A program made the position numbers and the translations under genes. From Brevibacterium permense (GTDB taxonomy: Bacteria; Actinomycetota; Actinomycetes; Actinomycetales; Brevibacteriaceae), in contig NZ_JABSSX010000004.1 in the NCBI RefSeq assembly GCF_013280495.1, forward strand, positions 186,001 to 250,000: a stretch of 64,000 bases of DNA, written 5' to 3'. The stretch's first letter is position 1, and each line of letters starts with the position of its first letter. Positions 8,323-15,901 of this stretch are shown in pieces. The notes beneath the pieces were generated by a model. That model searched no databases, was not told the origin of the DNA, and saw nothing but the letters and a program-made list of their open reading frames with translations.

Positions 8323-9240
8323 TCACACAGTCTGCTGGCGGAGGTAATCGGCTTTCGCGCGGCGGGGTACGACGACGACCGGCACGGGAGAGTTCTGCAG
8401 AATCCGCATCGCATGGCTGCCGAGCGAGACCCGCTTGAGCGCACCCAGCCCGGAGGATCCGAGCATCATCACTTCCGGATGCTTCCACTCGACAGCTCCG
8501 AGCGCCGCGGCCCAATCGGCGCCGGTTCCCACGACGACGTCCGTCTCACCAGGTTTGATGTGCAGCTGCTCGATCGAGCACAGGATCGTGTCCGTATCCC
8601 GCTGGACGGTCTTCGTCCATTCGTCGATGACGCGTGACTCCATGTCGAAGGGCACGTTCGCCGAGGCGACCAGGCGCGAACGCGGAGCGAACGAGGCGAT
8701 GCGGAACGGAACGTCCGACTCCGCCGAAACCATCGCAGCACCAAGAATGAGATCCGCCGAGGTGGACGACCCCGAATATGCGGCCGTGATCCGCTCCAGC
8801 CGCGCCCCTGCAGGCGCTTCGAATCCGGCCGGGGCCAGGGCCACCGGCAGCCTGGCGCTGTGCAGCAGACCGTTCGACACCGACCCGAGCGCGATCTTGC
8901 CCGGCTTCCCTTCCGACGATGGTCCGACGACGAGGCGATAGGCGTCGGTCTTCTCACACATCTCGAGCAAACCGCGCCGAGACGACCGCGCGGAATGGAG
9001 GACGCATTCGGACTCGATATCGCTGGGAATGAGCGCTCGCGCCTCGTCGAGGGCCGCCTCGGCGACGGTGCGGAACCTGTTCTCGTACTGGCTCTCGAAG
9101 TGCACGGGCGCCATCGGGAACGCAGCGGAGTCGACGGCGGTTGCAACGATTCGGCGCCGATAGGTGCGGGCGAGGACGATGCCCAGCTCGACGGCTGCGC
9201 GGTTGTCCTGACCTGGGGCAAGACCGACGACGATGCTCAT
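8323..9240 (-). CDS. Universal stress protein with two Usp domains
   Basis: 305 residues, about twice a single Usp unit. The first domain begins MSIVVGLAPGQDNRAAVELG and ends with LVVGPSSEGKPGKIALGSVS...LLHSARLPVALAP. The second begins RITAAYSGSSTSADLI and ends VMMLGSSGLGALKRVSLGSHAMRILQNSPVPVVVVP. Both ends resemble the GxxG(x9)G(S/T) nucleotide-binding signature of ATP-binding Usps. The ATG overlaps the permease stop by ATGA, so it is translated with the upstream permease, a frequent pairing in which Usp may modulate the transporter. Confidence 0.85.
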   Translation of the reverse strand: MSIVVGLAPGQDNRAAVELGIVLARTYRRRIVATAVDSAAFPMAPVHFESQYENRFRTVAEAALDEARALIPSDIESECVLHSARSSRRGLLEMCEKTDAYRLVVGPSSEGKPGKIALGSVSNGLLHSARLPVALAPAGFEAPAGARLERITAAYSGSSTSADLILGAAMVSAESDVPFRIASFAPRSRLVASANVPFDMESRVIDEWTKTVQRDTDTILCSIEQLHIKPGETDVVVGTGADWAAALGAVEWKHPEVMMLGSSGLGALKRVSLGSHAMRILQNSPVPVVVVPRRAKADYLRQQTV

Positions 9241-10697
9241 TTGGCTCCTCCTGTGGAGTCCGGCTCGGGGGATTCGGGTTTGGTGGGCCCCGCCTCGGCG
9301 AGCTGTTTGCCGAGGACGGAGGACTTGCGGCCGAAGATGAAGTACAGGCCAAGGATAAAGGCGGTCCAGATGATGAATACGACGATCGTGATGACCTGCA
9401 GGCTCGAGATGATCCAGAAGCAGCCGATGATCGAGAGCACCGGCAGGACGGGGTAGAACGGGACCTTGAAGCCGCGTTCGAGGTTCGGTTCGCGCACGCG
9501 CAGGATGATCACGGCCAGGGAGACGACGACGAAGGCGACGAGGGTGCCGATCGAGGTCATCTCGGCGAGGAAGTTCAACGGGATGAAGCCGGCGAGGACC
9601 GCGATGACGGCGGAGACGACGATCGTGCCTTTGACCGGGGTGAGTGTGCGTGGATTGACCTCGCGGAAGAGTTTGGGCATCATTCCGTCGCCGGCCATTG
9701 TGAACAGGATGCGGGACTGGCCGTAGATGGAGACCAGGGTTACGGAGAAGATCGAGATCACGGCACCGGCGGCCACGACCGTGCCGGGCCACTGTGAGCC
9801 GACGATGTTCTGGAGGATGGCCGACAGGCCGGCGGTCTGTCCGTCGAATTTCTCCCAGGGCTGGGCGGACAGGGCGGCGACGGCGACGAGGACGTAGACG
9901 GACGTGACGATGATGAGCGCGGCGATGAGCGCCCGGGGCATCGTCTTCTTCGGGTTCTTCGTCTCGTCACCGGCCGTGGCGACAGCGTCCATGCCGACGT
10001 AGCTGAAGAAGATCAGACCCGAGCCGGCGACGACTCCGGAGATGCCGAAGGGCGCGAAATCGGCGAAGTTGTTCGAGTCCCAGCCGGTCACGCCGACGCA
10101 GATGAAGAAGATGAGCACGCCGATCTTCAGGCACACCATGATCGCGTTGACGACGATGGATTCGCCGGTGCCTCGGACCAGGAGGAAGCAGCACATCGCG
10201 AGCAGGAGGATGGCCGGCAGGTTGACGATTCCGCCTTCTTCCGGTGCGTAGGCCAAGGCATGCGGGATCTCGAAGCCGAAGAGATTGAACAGCAGCTGGT
10301 TGACGTACTGCGACCAACCGACGGCGACGGCGGCACCGGCGACTCCGTATTCGAGGAGGAGACACGCGGCCACCCCCATCGCCGGCAGCTCGCCGAGGGT
10401 CGCGTACGCATAGGAGTAAGAGGAACCGGAGACGGGGACGGAGCCCGCGAGCTCGGCGTAGCAGATGACCGCGAGGCCGGCGACGGCACCGGCGATGACG
10501 AATGACCAGATCACGGCGGGACCTGCCACCGGAACGGATTCGGAGAGGATGAAGAAGATGCCGGTGCCGATGGTTGAGCCGACGCCGACCATCGTCAGCG
10601 AGAACAGACCGATGGTGCGCTTGAGATCGGTCTCGACATCTTCCTTCTGCCGCGGAACCGGTTTGATCCGGAACAGCTGCTGTCGCAGGGTGGGCAT
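9237..10697 (-). CDS. Amino-acid permease of the APC superfamily (cationic amino-acid transporter type)
   Basis: 486 residues with about twelve hydrophobic segments. The N-terminal signature FSLTMVGVGSTIGTGIFFIL and the following YAELAGSVPVSGSSYSYAYATLGEL are typical of APC/CAT-type permeases; the loop before TM6 has GISGVVAGSGLIFFSYVGMDAVATAGDETKNPKKTMP. The soluble N-terminus carries basic and acidic residues (RIKPVPRQKEDVETDLKR), as in CAT proteins. It is cotranscribed with the universal stress protein gene. The C-terminal tail (LAEAGPTKPESPEPD) overlies a copy of the GCCGAGGCGG motif. Likely proton-coupled uptake of an amino acid; specificity unknown. Confidence 0.88.
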   Translation of the reverse strand: MPTLRQQLFRIKPVPRQKEDVETDLKRTIGLFSLTMVGVGSTIGTGIFFILSESVPVAGPAVIWSFVIAGAVAGLAVICYAELAGSVPVSGSSYSYAYATLGELPAMGVAACLLLEYGVAGAAVAVGWSQYVNQLLFNLFGFEIPHALAYAPEEGGIVNLPAILLLAMCCFLLVRGTGESIVVNAIMVCLKIGVLIFFICVGVTGWDSNNFADFAPFGISGVVAGSGLIFFSYVGMDAVATAGDETKNPKKTMPRALIAALIIVTSVYVLVAVAALSAQPWEKFDGQTAGLSAILQNIVGSQWPGTVVAAGAVISIFSVTLVSIYGQSRILFTMAGDGMMPKLFREVNPRTLTPVKGTIVVSAVIAVLAGFIPLNFLAEMTSIGTLVAFVVVSLAVIILRVREPNLERGFKVPFYPVLPVLSIIGCFWIISSLQVITIVVFIIWTAFILGLYFIFGRKSSVLGKQLAEAGPTKPESPEPDSTGGAK

Positions 10698-10863
10698 CGT
10701 CTACTCCAGACATCATTGTCGGCTCGGTATACCTCGTCGCTTCGACTGTACTTCAGGTTCGCGACTCCGGCGGCGTCGAAGGGATGAAATCGTGGGCCGG
10801 TGCGCGGCTGAGCGCGCGGACCTGTGATTTGTGCGGGTCGCCGCCGCCCTCCCCTCGTAATTG

Positions 10864-10919
10864 CTACCCGACGGCGGCCTAGATACCTGGCGCCAGGTTG
10901 CTGGGCCGCCGTCGGGTAG
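10864..10919. repeat. Palindromic repeat family A, copy 1
   Basis: Perfect 16-bp arms CTACCCGACGGCGGCC (10864-10879) and GGCCGCCGTCGGGTAG (10904-10919) enclose 24 nt that hold a second palindrome, CCTGGCGCCAGG. It is preceded by TAATTG as in copy 2. It lies between divergently transcribed genes (permease and arsR), so it is not simply a terminator. Compared with copies 2 and 3 the sixth base pair of the stem has changed on both arms (C:G here, T:A there). Confidence 0.85.
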
Positions 10920-10945
10920 CCCTAGAGCGAGGCGGACGAGAATAT

Positions 10946-11019
10946 TTGAACTTTATTCAACCACGCAGTTGACTAAGGCACCTCGGCGGTTCTACGCTTT
11001 TCATCAACCGAAAGGTTGA
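10946..11019 (+). promoter_or_regulatory. arsR promoter with two inverted-repeat operator candidates
   Basis: Two perfect inverted repeats sit upstream of the ArsR-type gene: TTGAA-CTTTA-TTCAA (10946-10960) and TCAACC-GAAA-GGTTGA (11004-11019); both contain TTCAA/TTGAA-like half-sites. Between them is TTGACT (10969-10974) with a weak -10 candidate TACGCT (10993-10998) 18 bp downstream. ArsR-family proteins usually bind such imperfect AT-rich dyads over their own promoter, so autoregulation is likely. Confidence 0.55.
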
Positions 11020-11054
11020 ATAGAGATTTCGATATCGATACACAGGAGGCCGCA

Positions 11055-11465
11055 GTGGCCGATCAGCTGTCCAAGGTCTTCGCCGCTCTGGCCGACCCGA
11101 CGAGGCGGGACATCGTGGCCAGGCTCAGCGTCGCCGATTCGACGGTGAACGAACTCGCCGAACCTTATGACGTCAGCCTGCAGGCCGTATCGAAACATCT
11201 CAAGGTGCTCGAGGACTCCGGACTGGTCTCCCGCACCCGTGACGCCCAGCGCAGACCGGTCCACCTCGAGGACAACGTGTTCGATCTGATGACGAAATGG
11301 ATCGAAAGATACAAACAGCAGGCAGAGGAACGCTACCAACGCCTCGACGCGGTCCTCGAAGCGATGAACGCGGACGAGGAAGCGAACGACTCGGACCCGA
11401 GCGCCGCCTCGGCGAAGGAATCCGAGGCCGCATCACCCCACAGAAGATCACGCAAAGGAGCATGA
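11055..11465 (+). CDS. ArsR-family transcriptional regulator (SRPBCC-paired type)
   Basis: 136 residues, winged-helix DNA-binding protein: FAALADPTRRDIVARL, then the recognition region EPYDVSLQAVSKHLKVLEDSGLVSRTRDAQRRPVHLE. It has no cysteine metal site, as expected for the SmtB-like subgroup that pairs with AHSA1/SRPBCC proteins. The start is the GTG at 11055, five bases after AGGAGG (11044-11049), rather than the TTG 39 bases upstream that lies inside an operator-like repeat. The C-terminal 30 residues are a low-complexity Ser/Ala/Glu/Asp tail containing AASAK, encoded by a copy of the GCCGAGGCGG motif. The next gene starts 2 bp after the stop. Confidence 0.88.
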   Translation: MADQLSKVFAALADPTRRDIVARLSVADSTVNELAEPYDVSLQAVSKHLKVLEDSGLVSRTRDAQRRPVHLEDNVFDLMTKWIERYKQQAEERYQRLDAVLEAMNADEEANDSDPSAASAKESEAASPHRRSRKGA

Positions 11466-11466
11466 C

Positions 11467-11964
11467 ATGACCACCACAGACACCGCAGCCGACTATTCGA
11501 CTCTCAAGCTCGACGTCCCCGAGGGGGTGCAGACCGTCTCGATCACCCGCGATTTCGCGGCCTCACCGGACAAGGTGTTCCGGGCCCACATCGACCCTGA
11601 ACTGTTCGTGAAGTGGTGCGGACCGGACTCGATCACGAACACGATTCGGGAATGGAATGCGACGACCGGCGGGAACTGGAGCTATGTCTCGAACGACGAT
11701 CGCGGGGAGTACGCGTTCTTCGGATCGTTCCACGAGGTGCGGGAGAACGAGCGCATCGTCCAGACCTTCACCTTTGAGGGATTCCCGGACGCGGTCAACC
11801 TCGAGATCCTCACGCTCACTGACCTCGGCGACGGGCGGACACGGCTGATGTCGACTTCGATCTTCGACTCGCTCGAATCCCGCGACGGCATGGTCGCCTC
11901 GGGCATGGAGCACGGCATCGTCGAGGGCTACAACAAACTCGACCGCCTCCTAGACCACCCCTAA
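11467..11964 (+). CDS. SRPBCC (AHSA1-like) domain protein
   Basis: 165 residues with the helix-grip START/AHSA1 fold pattern: ITRDFAASPDKVFRAHIDPELFVKWCGPD near the N-terminus, EYAFFGSFHEVRENERIVQTFTFEGFPD in the middle and GMVASGMEHGIVEGYNKLDRLL at the end. Such proteins bind hydrophobic ligands; pairs with an ArsR regulator are widespread in bacteria, with no settled function. Ribosome-binding site AAAGGAG (11455-11460). The TAA stop is the first three bases of the flank of palindromic repeat copy 2. Confidence 0.85.
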   Translation: MTTTDTAADYSTLKLDVPEGVQTVSITRDFAASPDKVFRAHIDPELFVKWCGPDSITNTIREWNATTGGNWSYVSNDDRGEYAFFGSFHEVRENERIVQTFTFEGFPDAVNLEILTLTDLGDGRTRLMSTSIFDSLESRDGMVASGMEHGIVEGYNKLDRLLDHP

Positions 11965-11967
11965 TTG

Positions 11968-12023
11968 CTACCTGACGGCGTCCCAGCAGCCTGGCGCGAG
12001 GTTGCTGGGCCGCCGTCAGGTAG
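11968..12023. repeat. Palindromic repeat family A, copy 2
   Basis: Outer arms CTACCTGACGGCG (11968-11980) and CGCCGTCAGGTAG (12011-12023) pair perfectly; one mismatch later the inner arms CCCAGCA / TGCTGGG extend the stem around a GC-rich loop. It lies between the stop of the SRPBCC gene (11964) and the stop of the minus-strand small ORF (TGA at 12016-12018, inside the right arm). The stem-loop could end both transcripts. Confidence 0.87.
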
Positions 12024-12276
12024 TTCGGGCGGGGTCGGACGACCTGGCAATGTACAGGCACAGCTCGTTGATGCCGATGAGAAAGACGCCGGAGCCCAGC
12101 AGGGCTGCACCCGGGGCCTCGACCGCCAGGACCAACAGGATGAGTCCCGCGACGAAGAGCGGGTAGCTCAGACTTGTGAGCAGAATTGAACGATGGGCAG
12201 ACTCCTGCACCGTGATGATCACCAACCTGGATCGCGAATCGAGTTGTCTTGTCCGTCGCACCTCTGGCTGAGGCAT
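12016..12276 (-). CDS. Small hypothetical membrane protein
   Basis: 86 residues from MPQPEVRRTRQLDS. The N-terminal third is basic and hydrophilic. It is followed by two hydrophobic segments (LTSLSYPLFVAGLILLVLAV and GAALLGSGVFLIGINELCLYI) and a short tail. I recognise no family. The start is uncertain: the frame is open back to an ATG inside repeat copy 3 (12382-12384), which would add another hydrophobic segment (LWLSLSGLIVVFGG). Base composition is lower in GC than the neighbours. Its last codons and stop lie in the arm of repeat copy 2. It may be an orphan gene or noise. Confidence 0.45.
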   Translation of the reverse strand: MPQPEVRRTRQLDSRSRLVIITVQESAHRSILLTSLSYPLFVAGLILLVLAVEAPGAALLGSGVFLIGINELCLYIARSSDPARTT

Positions 12277-12367
12277 TCCGCCGAAAACCACGATGAGACC
12301 ACTCAACGATAGCCAGAGATCCAGTCGCGGTCTCTCCCGTAAAAGGATGATTTCCCACGCCCAAAAC

Positions 12368-12419
12368 ACCTGACGGCGTCCCATCAACGTGGCGCCGGGT
12401 TGGTGGGGCGCCGTCAGGT
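12368..12419. repeat. Palindromic repeat family A, copy 3
   Basis: Outer arms ACCTGACGGCG (12368-12378) and CGCCGTCAGGT (12409-12419), inner arms CCCATCAAC / GTTGGTGGG (one G:T wobble) around a GGCGCC-containing loop. Inner arm sequences differ from copy 2 yet still pair. The stop codon of the GntR gene (12414-12416) lies within the right arm, at the same position as the stop of the small ORF in copy 2. Confidence 0.85.
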
Positions 12420-13103
12420 AGTTCCGGGGCGTTCGGACATTGTGGAGAAGTAGGAATCCCGGCTGCGGCGCACGTGGCGGGCCATAACTTCGGCGGCCAG
12501 GGCATCCTGACCGGCATCGATGGCGGCGATGATCTCGCGATGTTCCGGCCATGCCTGTGGACCCCGGCGCATGAGGTTGAGCGAGTACAGCCATTCGATC
12601 TTGCCCGAGATCTGGCGAAGGAGGCTGATGAACGACAAGCTGCCGCTGAGCTCGGCGACAGCGAAGTGGAAGCGCATGTTGAGCACCGCGAGGTCCTCAT
12701 AGCGTTCCGCCTCGATGACGGCGTCACCGGCGTCGAGGATGGCATCGATCTCTTCACGGATTTCCGCCCACCGAGGGTCCGGGTCCTGTCCGGCAGTGCG
12801 CTCTGCCACCCTGCGCGCCGCACGCTTCGCGGTTGCCGACTCGAGCACGATGCGGATCTCGAACAGATCTTCGGCGTCCTCGACCGGTGACGGTGCGACG
12901 ACCGATCCGCTGTATTTCCGGGACTCGACGAGCCCGTCCGCCTCGAGCGCACGCAAAGCCTCCCGAATCGGGATCCGCGACACCTCGTACCGTTCGGCCA
13001 GCGCGACCTCCCGCAGTTTGGTTCCCGGCTCGAGCTTTCCCGTGATGATGTCGGTGCGGATCTGAGCGCCGACGTCCCGCTTGCGATCATTCGAATCGGG
13101 CAT
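12414..13103 (-). CDS. GntR-family regulator, FadR/FCD subfamily
   Basis: 229 residues. The N-terminal winged helix-turn-helix reads GAQIRTDIITGKLEPGTKL, LAERYEVSRIPIREALRALEADGLV. An all-helical FCD ligand-binding domain follows from about residue 85 (LFEIRIVLESATAKRAARR, then NMRFHFAVAELSG and WPEHREIIAAIDAGQ), with Asp/His-type positions used for metal or carboxylate ligands in this class. It starts 2 bp after the gamma-glutamyltransferase stop, with an AGGAAGGTG site, so the two form an operon. A fitting palindromic operator, TTTGTATACAAA, lies upstream of that operon (15044-15055), implying autoregulation. Confidence 0.87.
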   Translation of the reverse strand: MPDSNDRKRDVGAQIRTDIITGKLEPGTKLREVALAERYEVSRIPIREALRALEADGLVESRKYSGSVVAPSPVEDAEDLFEIRIVLESATAKRAARRVAERTAGQDPDPRWAEIREEIDAILDAGDAVIEAERYEDLAVLNMRFHFAVAELSGSLSFISLLRQISGKIEWLYSLNLMRRGPQAWPEHREIIAAIDAGQDALAAEVMARHVRRSRDSYFSTMSERPGTT

Positions 13104-13105
13104 CG

Positions 13106-14911
13106 TCACCTTCCTGCCGCGTAGCCCTGCGCACCGCGCGGATTCGCGCCTGCGCTCAGCCGCCCGGTCGCCAGATCCCGAGTCACGCACGACAGCCTGC
13201 CGAGCTCCCAATCCCCCGCCCTGGTCACGTTGTGACCGCGGGCGATGAGTCCGCTGATGACACCCTCGCCGAGGCGGTCCTCAACGACCGCTCCGCCCGG
13301 CACCCAGGTGCGCGGCCAGAAGGAGCCCGCCAACGATGTTGTGTGCAGTGCAGGGGCGTCGATGGCTTCCTGAGCGGCGTATCCGCCGACGAGCATGCGT
13401 AGGATCAACAGCAGTTGCCACTGTTCCTGCTGGTCACCGCCGGGTGAGCCAAGAGCGATAATCGGCTGCCCATCTTTGGAGATCAGCGTCGGTGTCAGCG
13501 TGGTGCGCGGGCGCCGACCCGGACGCAGTGCCGACGGGGCAGCCTCGTCGAGCCACATCATCTGCAGCCGCGTGCCGAGGCAGAATCCGAGCTCGGGGAC
13601 GGTCGGCGAAGACTGCAGCCAGCCTCCGGACGGGGTCGCAGAGATCATGTTGCCCCACCGATCGACGACGTCGAGGTGGCAAGTGTCGCCGTTGTTGACG
13701 CCGTTCTTCTGCACGGTCGGTTCGCCGATCCCGGCCTTGATGAGGGCTTCCTTGTCCGCTCCTTCGGGGATGAGCGGGGTGGTAAAAGCCGGTGCCTCAC
13801 CGTTGCGGCCGGCACCGGGACGGAACTCGGGGGATGCCGTCTCGGTGATGAGGTCCCGACGGTCGGCCGCGTAGTCCTCGCTGAGCAGCCAGTCGAGATC
13901 GACGTCGGCATCGCCGTAATAGGTGTCGCGGTCGGCCATCGCCAGCTTGAGTGCCTCGAGGATCGTGTGCGCTCCGATCTCGGTCGACGGGTCCAGTCTT
14001 TCGTCGTCGAGGCCCTCAAGGATCTTCAATGCCTGCAGGAGCACCGGCCCCTGCCCCCAGGCACCGATCTTCGCGACCTGATATCCGCGGAAGTCAATGG
14101 TGACGGGGTCTTCGAAACCCGCAGCGAAACCAGCGATGTCCGTGGCGGTCAGCACTCCGGCATGGTCGCCGCCGGTCGAGTGCCTGTGTGGAGCGGCGAC
14201 GAAGTCGGCGATCGCCTCGGCGACAAAACCGGACGACCATTCCTTCCGGGCCGCTTGGATTCGCTCCTCTCGCGAACCGCAACCGTCGCCGGCTGCGATG
14301 AGATTGCGCAGCACCTCGGCGTAGGCATGGTTGAACACCAGCTCCCCTGGTTCAGGGACTCGGCCATCGGGCATCCATTGCTCAGCGGAGGTCGGCCAGT
14401 GCTCGGTGAACAGTTCGCTGACCTTCGCGATCGTGCCTGCGGCCCTGGCGAGGATCGGATGCCCGTTGTCGGCATAGTCGATGGCGAAGTCGAGGACGTC
14501 TGCGAGCTCCCACGTCCCATGATGTTCGAGCAGATTGAGCCACGAATCGACAGCTCCGGGAACAGCGGCAGCGAGAGCCCCGGAGCCAGGAACCATATCA
14601 AGGCCCTCGCCGCGGAAATGCTCGATCGTCGCCGCAGCCGGGGCCGGCCCTTGGCCCATCATCACCTGTGGTCGGGAAGGCTCGGCGTCGGTGGCGAAGA
14701 TGCCGGTCATATCGCCGCCGGGTCCGTTGAGGTGGGGTTCGACGACGTGGAGGACGAAGGCTCCGGCGACGGTGGCGTCGAAGGCGTTCCCGCCGCGTTC
14801 GAGCACCGCCTGCGATGTTGCAGTGGCCAACCAGTGCGTCGATGCCGCCATCCCGAAATGCCCCTCGAGGGTGGGGCGCGTGGTGAATGCTGGGGGCGGT
14901 GTAAAGGTCAT
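13106..14911 (-). CDS. Gamma-glutamyltransferase family protein
   Basis: 601 residues from MTFTPPPAFTTRPTLEGHFG, preceded by AAGGA; the 38 extra codons upstream look non-coding. It has the Ntn-hydrolase pattern of the family: SQAVLERGGNAFDATVAGAFVLHVVEPHLNGPGGD in the large part, then NGDTCHLDVVDRWGNMIS, where the Thr is the expected autocleavage site and nucleophile, and later GLGSPGGDQQEQ-like (ALGSPGGDQQEQW). No signal peptide is evident, so it is probably cytoplasmic. Members cleave gamma-glutamyl amides or glutathione, or cephalosporin-type amides. It is cotranscribed with a GntR regulator. Confidence 0.88.
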   Translation of the reverse strand: MTFTPPPAFTTRPTLEGHFGMAASTHWLATATSQAVLERGGNAFDATVAGAFVLHVVEPHLNGPGGDMTGIFATDAEPSRPQVMMGQGPAPAAATIEHFRGEGLDMVPGSGALAAAVPGAVDSWLNLLEHHGTWELADVLDFAIDYADNGHPILARAAGTIAKVSELFTEHWPTSAEQWMPDGRVPEPGELVFNHAYAEVLRNLIAAGDGCGSREERIQAARKEWSSGFVAEAIADFVAAPHRHSTGGDHAGVLTATDIAGFAAGFEDPVTIDFRGYQVAKIGAWGQGPVLLQALKILEGLDDERLDPSTEIGAHTILEALKLAMADRDTYYGDADVDLDWLLSEDYAADRRDLITETASPEFRPGAGRNGEAPAFTTPLIPEGADKEALIKAGIGEPTVQKNGVNNGDTCHLDVVDRWGNMISATPSGGWLQSSPTVPELGFCLGTRLQMMWLDEAAPSALRPGRRPRTTLTPTLISKDGQPIIALGSPGGDQQEQWQLLLILRMLVGGYAAQEAIDAPALHTTSLAGSFWPRTWVPGGAVVEDRLGEGVISGLIARGHNVTRAGDWELGRLSCVTRDLATGRLSAGANPRGAQGYAAGR

Positions 14912-15043
14912 GAGCGAAGTCCTTCGGCAGTGGTCAGCTGATCGTGGTTCGGCGTGCAAGCCGTGGTCAGCTGTCGATAACGACGATACCCGGACAATTC
15001 CGGTTGCCCCTCGATTGCATGCCAACCGTCACCTGATTACAGT

Positions 15044-15055
15044 TTTGTATACAAA
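15044..15055. promoter_or_regulatory. FadR/GntR-type operator palindrome
   Basis: TTTGTATACAAA is a perfect 12-bp palindrome with the GTA-TAC core bound by FCD-type GntR regulators. It lies in the 204-bp divergent region between the gamma-glutamyltransferase/GntR operon (minus) and the DUF1275 gene (plus), 133 bp from the first and 61 bp from the second start. It could control both. Confidence 0.65.
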
Positions 15056-15115
15056 TTACCTCTCATGGCGACATTCCGGCACTGCCGCCGGCTCCACTCG
15101 CCCGGAAAGGACACC

Positions 15116-15814
15116 ATGACTCGTCGCCTCGACCTGGCCATGCTCCTGCTGCTGACCTTCTCGACCGGCATGGTCGACGCCATCGGCTACCTCGGCTTCG
15201 ACAAGGTCTTCACCGGCAATATGACCGGCAACGTCGTCATCCTCGGCATGGGCCTCGCCGGCGCCGACGGCGTACCCGTCCTCCGCCCCGCCCTCGCACT
15301 CGTGTTCTTCATGGTCGGCGCGGCACTGTCGGGTCGCATCCTCGGCGACATCGGCGAGAATTGGCACCACCGGACGACCCTGACCTTCTCCGGCGTCGCC
15401 GTCGGCTGTGCCGCACTGTCCATCTACGTCGCCGTCGTCCCCGACCCCGAGATCGGGCTTGCCGGCACGATCTTCACCTCGGCCCTGTCCGCGCTCATGG
15501 GTGCGCAGGCCGCGGCCGCACGGAGGATGAAGATCGCCGACGTTACCACCGTCGTGGTGACCTCGACGATCGTCGGCCTCGCCGCCGATTCGAGCCTGGT
15601 CGGCGGTGACAACGTCCGCCGGATCCGCCGGGCACTGGCCGTCGTCCTCATCCTCATCGGCGCGCTAGCCGGTGCCGCCACGCTCATGCTCAATCAGTGG
15701 ATCGGCATCGCGCTCGTCGCCGTCATGATCGCCGCCGCAGCCGTGATCGGCCACGTCGGCGAGAAGAAGAGACGAACCCGCGCCGAGGCGGCCGCCGAGA
15801 CCGTCACCGCGTGA
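15116..15814 (+). CDS. DUF1275 (YoaK-like) membrane protein
   Basis: 232 residues from MTRRLDLAMLLLLTFSTGMV, six hydrophobic segments. The family signature STGMVDAIGYLGFDKVFTGNMTGNVVILGMGLAG is unmistakable, and SALSALMGAQAAAARRMKIADVTTVVVTSTIVGLA is its second conserved block. Function is unknown for the family. The ATG at 15116 has AAAGGA 5 bases upstream and is preferred to the ATG 51 bases earlier. Divergent from the gamma-glutamyltransferase operon across the GntR-type operator. Confidence 0.87.
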   Translation: MTRRLDLAMLLLLTFSTGMVDAIGYLGFDKVFTGNMTGNVVILGMGLAGADGVPVLRPALALVFFMVGAALSGRILGDIGENWHHRTTLTFSGVAVGCAALSIYVAVVPDPEIGLAGTIFTSALSALMGAQAAAARRMKIADVTTVVVTSTIVGLAADSSLVGGDNVRRIRRALAVVLILIGALAGAATLMLNQWIGIALVAVMIAAAAVIGHVGEKKRRTRAEAAAETVTA

Positions 15815-15901
15815 CCCCCTGATCGGAGGCCGGGCGTGGGCAGCTCGCCCCCCGGGACCACTGCACCGTCGAGCTGAGGGCAGAGAGACCCAGACCGACG
15901 C

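Noticed and set aside
10864-12419. Family A hairpins as ordinary intrinsic terminators
   Set aside because: They lack U-tracts, copy 1 lies between divergent genes, and they form a sequence family. A terminator side-role for copies 2 and 3 is still possible.
13676-14941. 421-codon plus-strand frame opposite the gamma-glutamyltransferase gene
   Set aside because: Shadow of a well-recognised enzyme; no start signal or family features.
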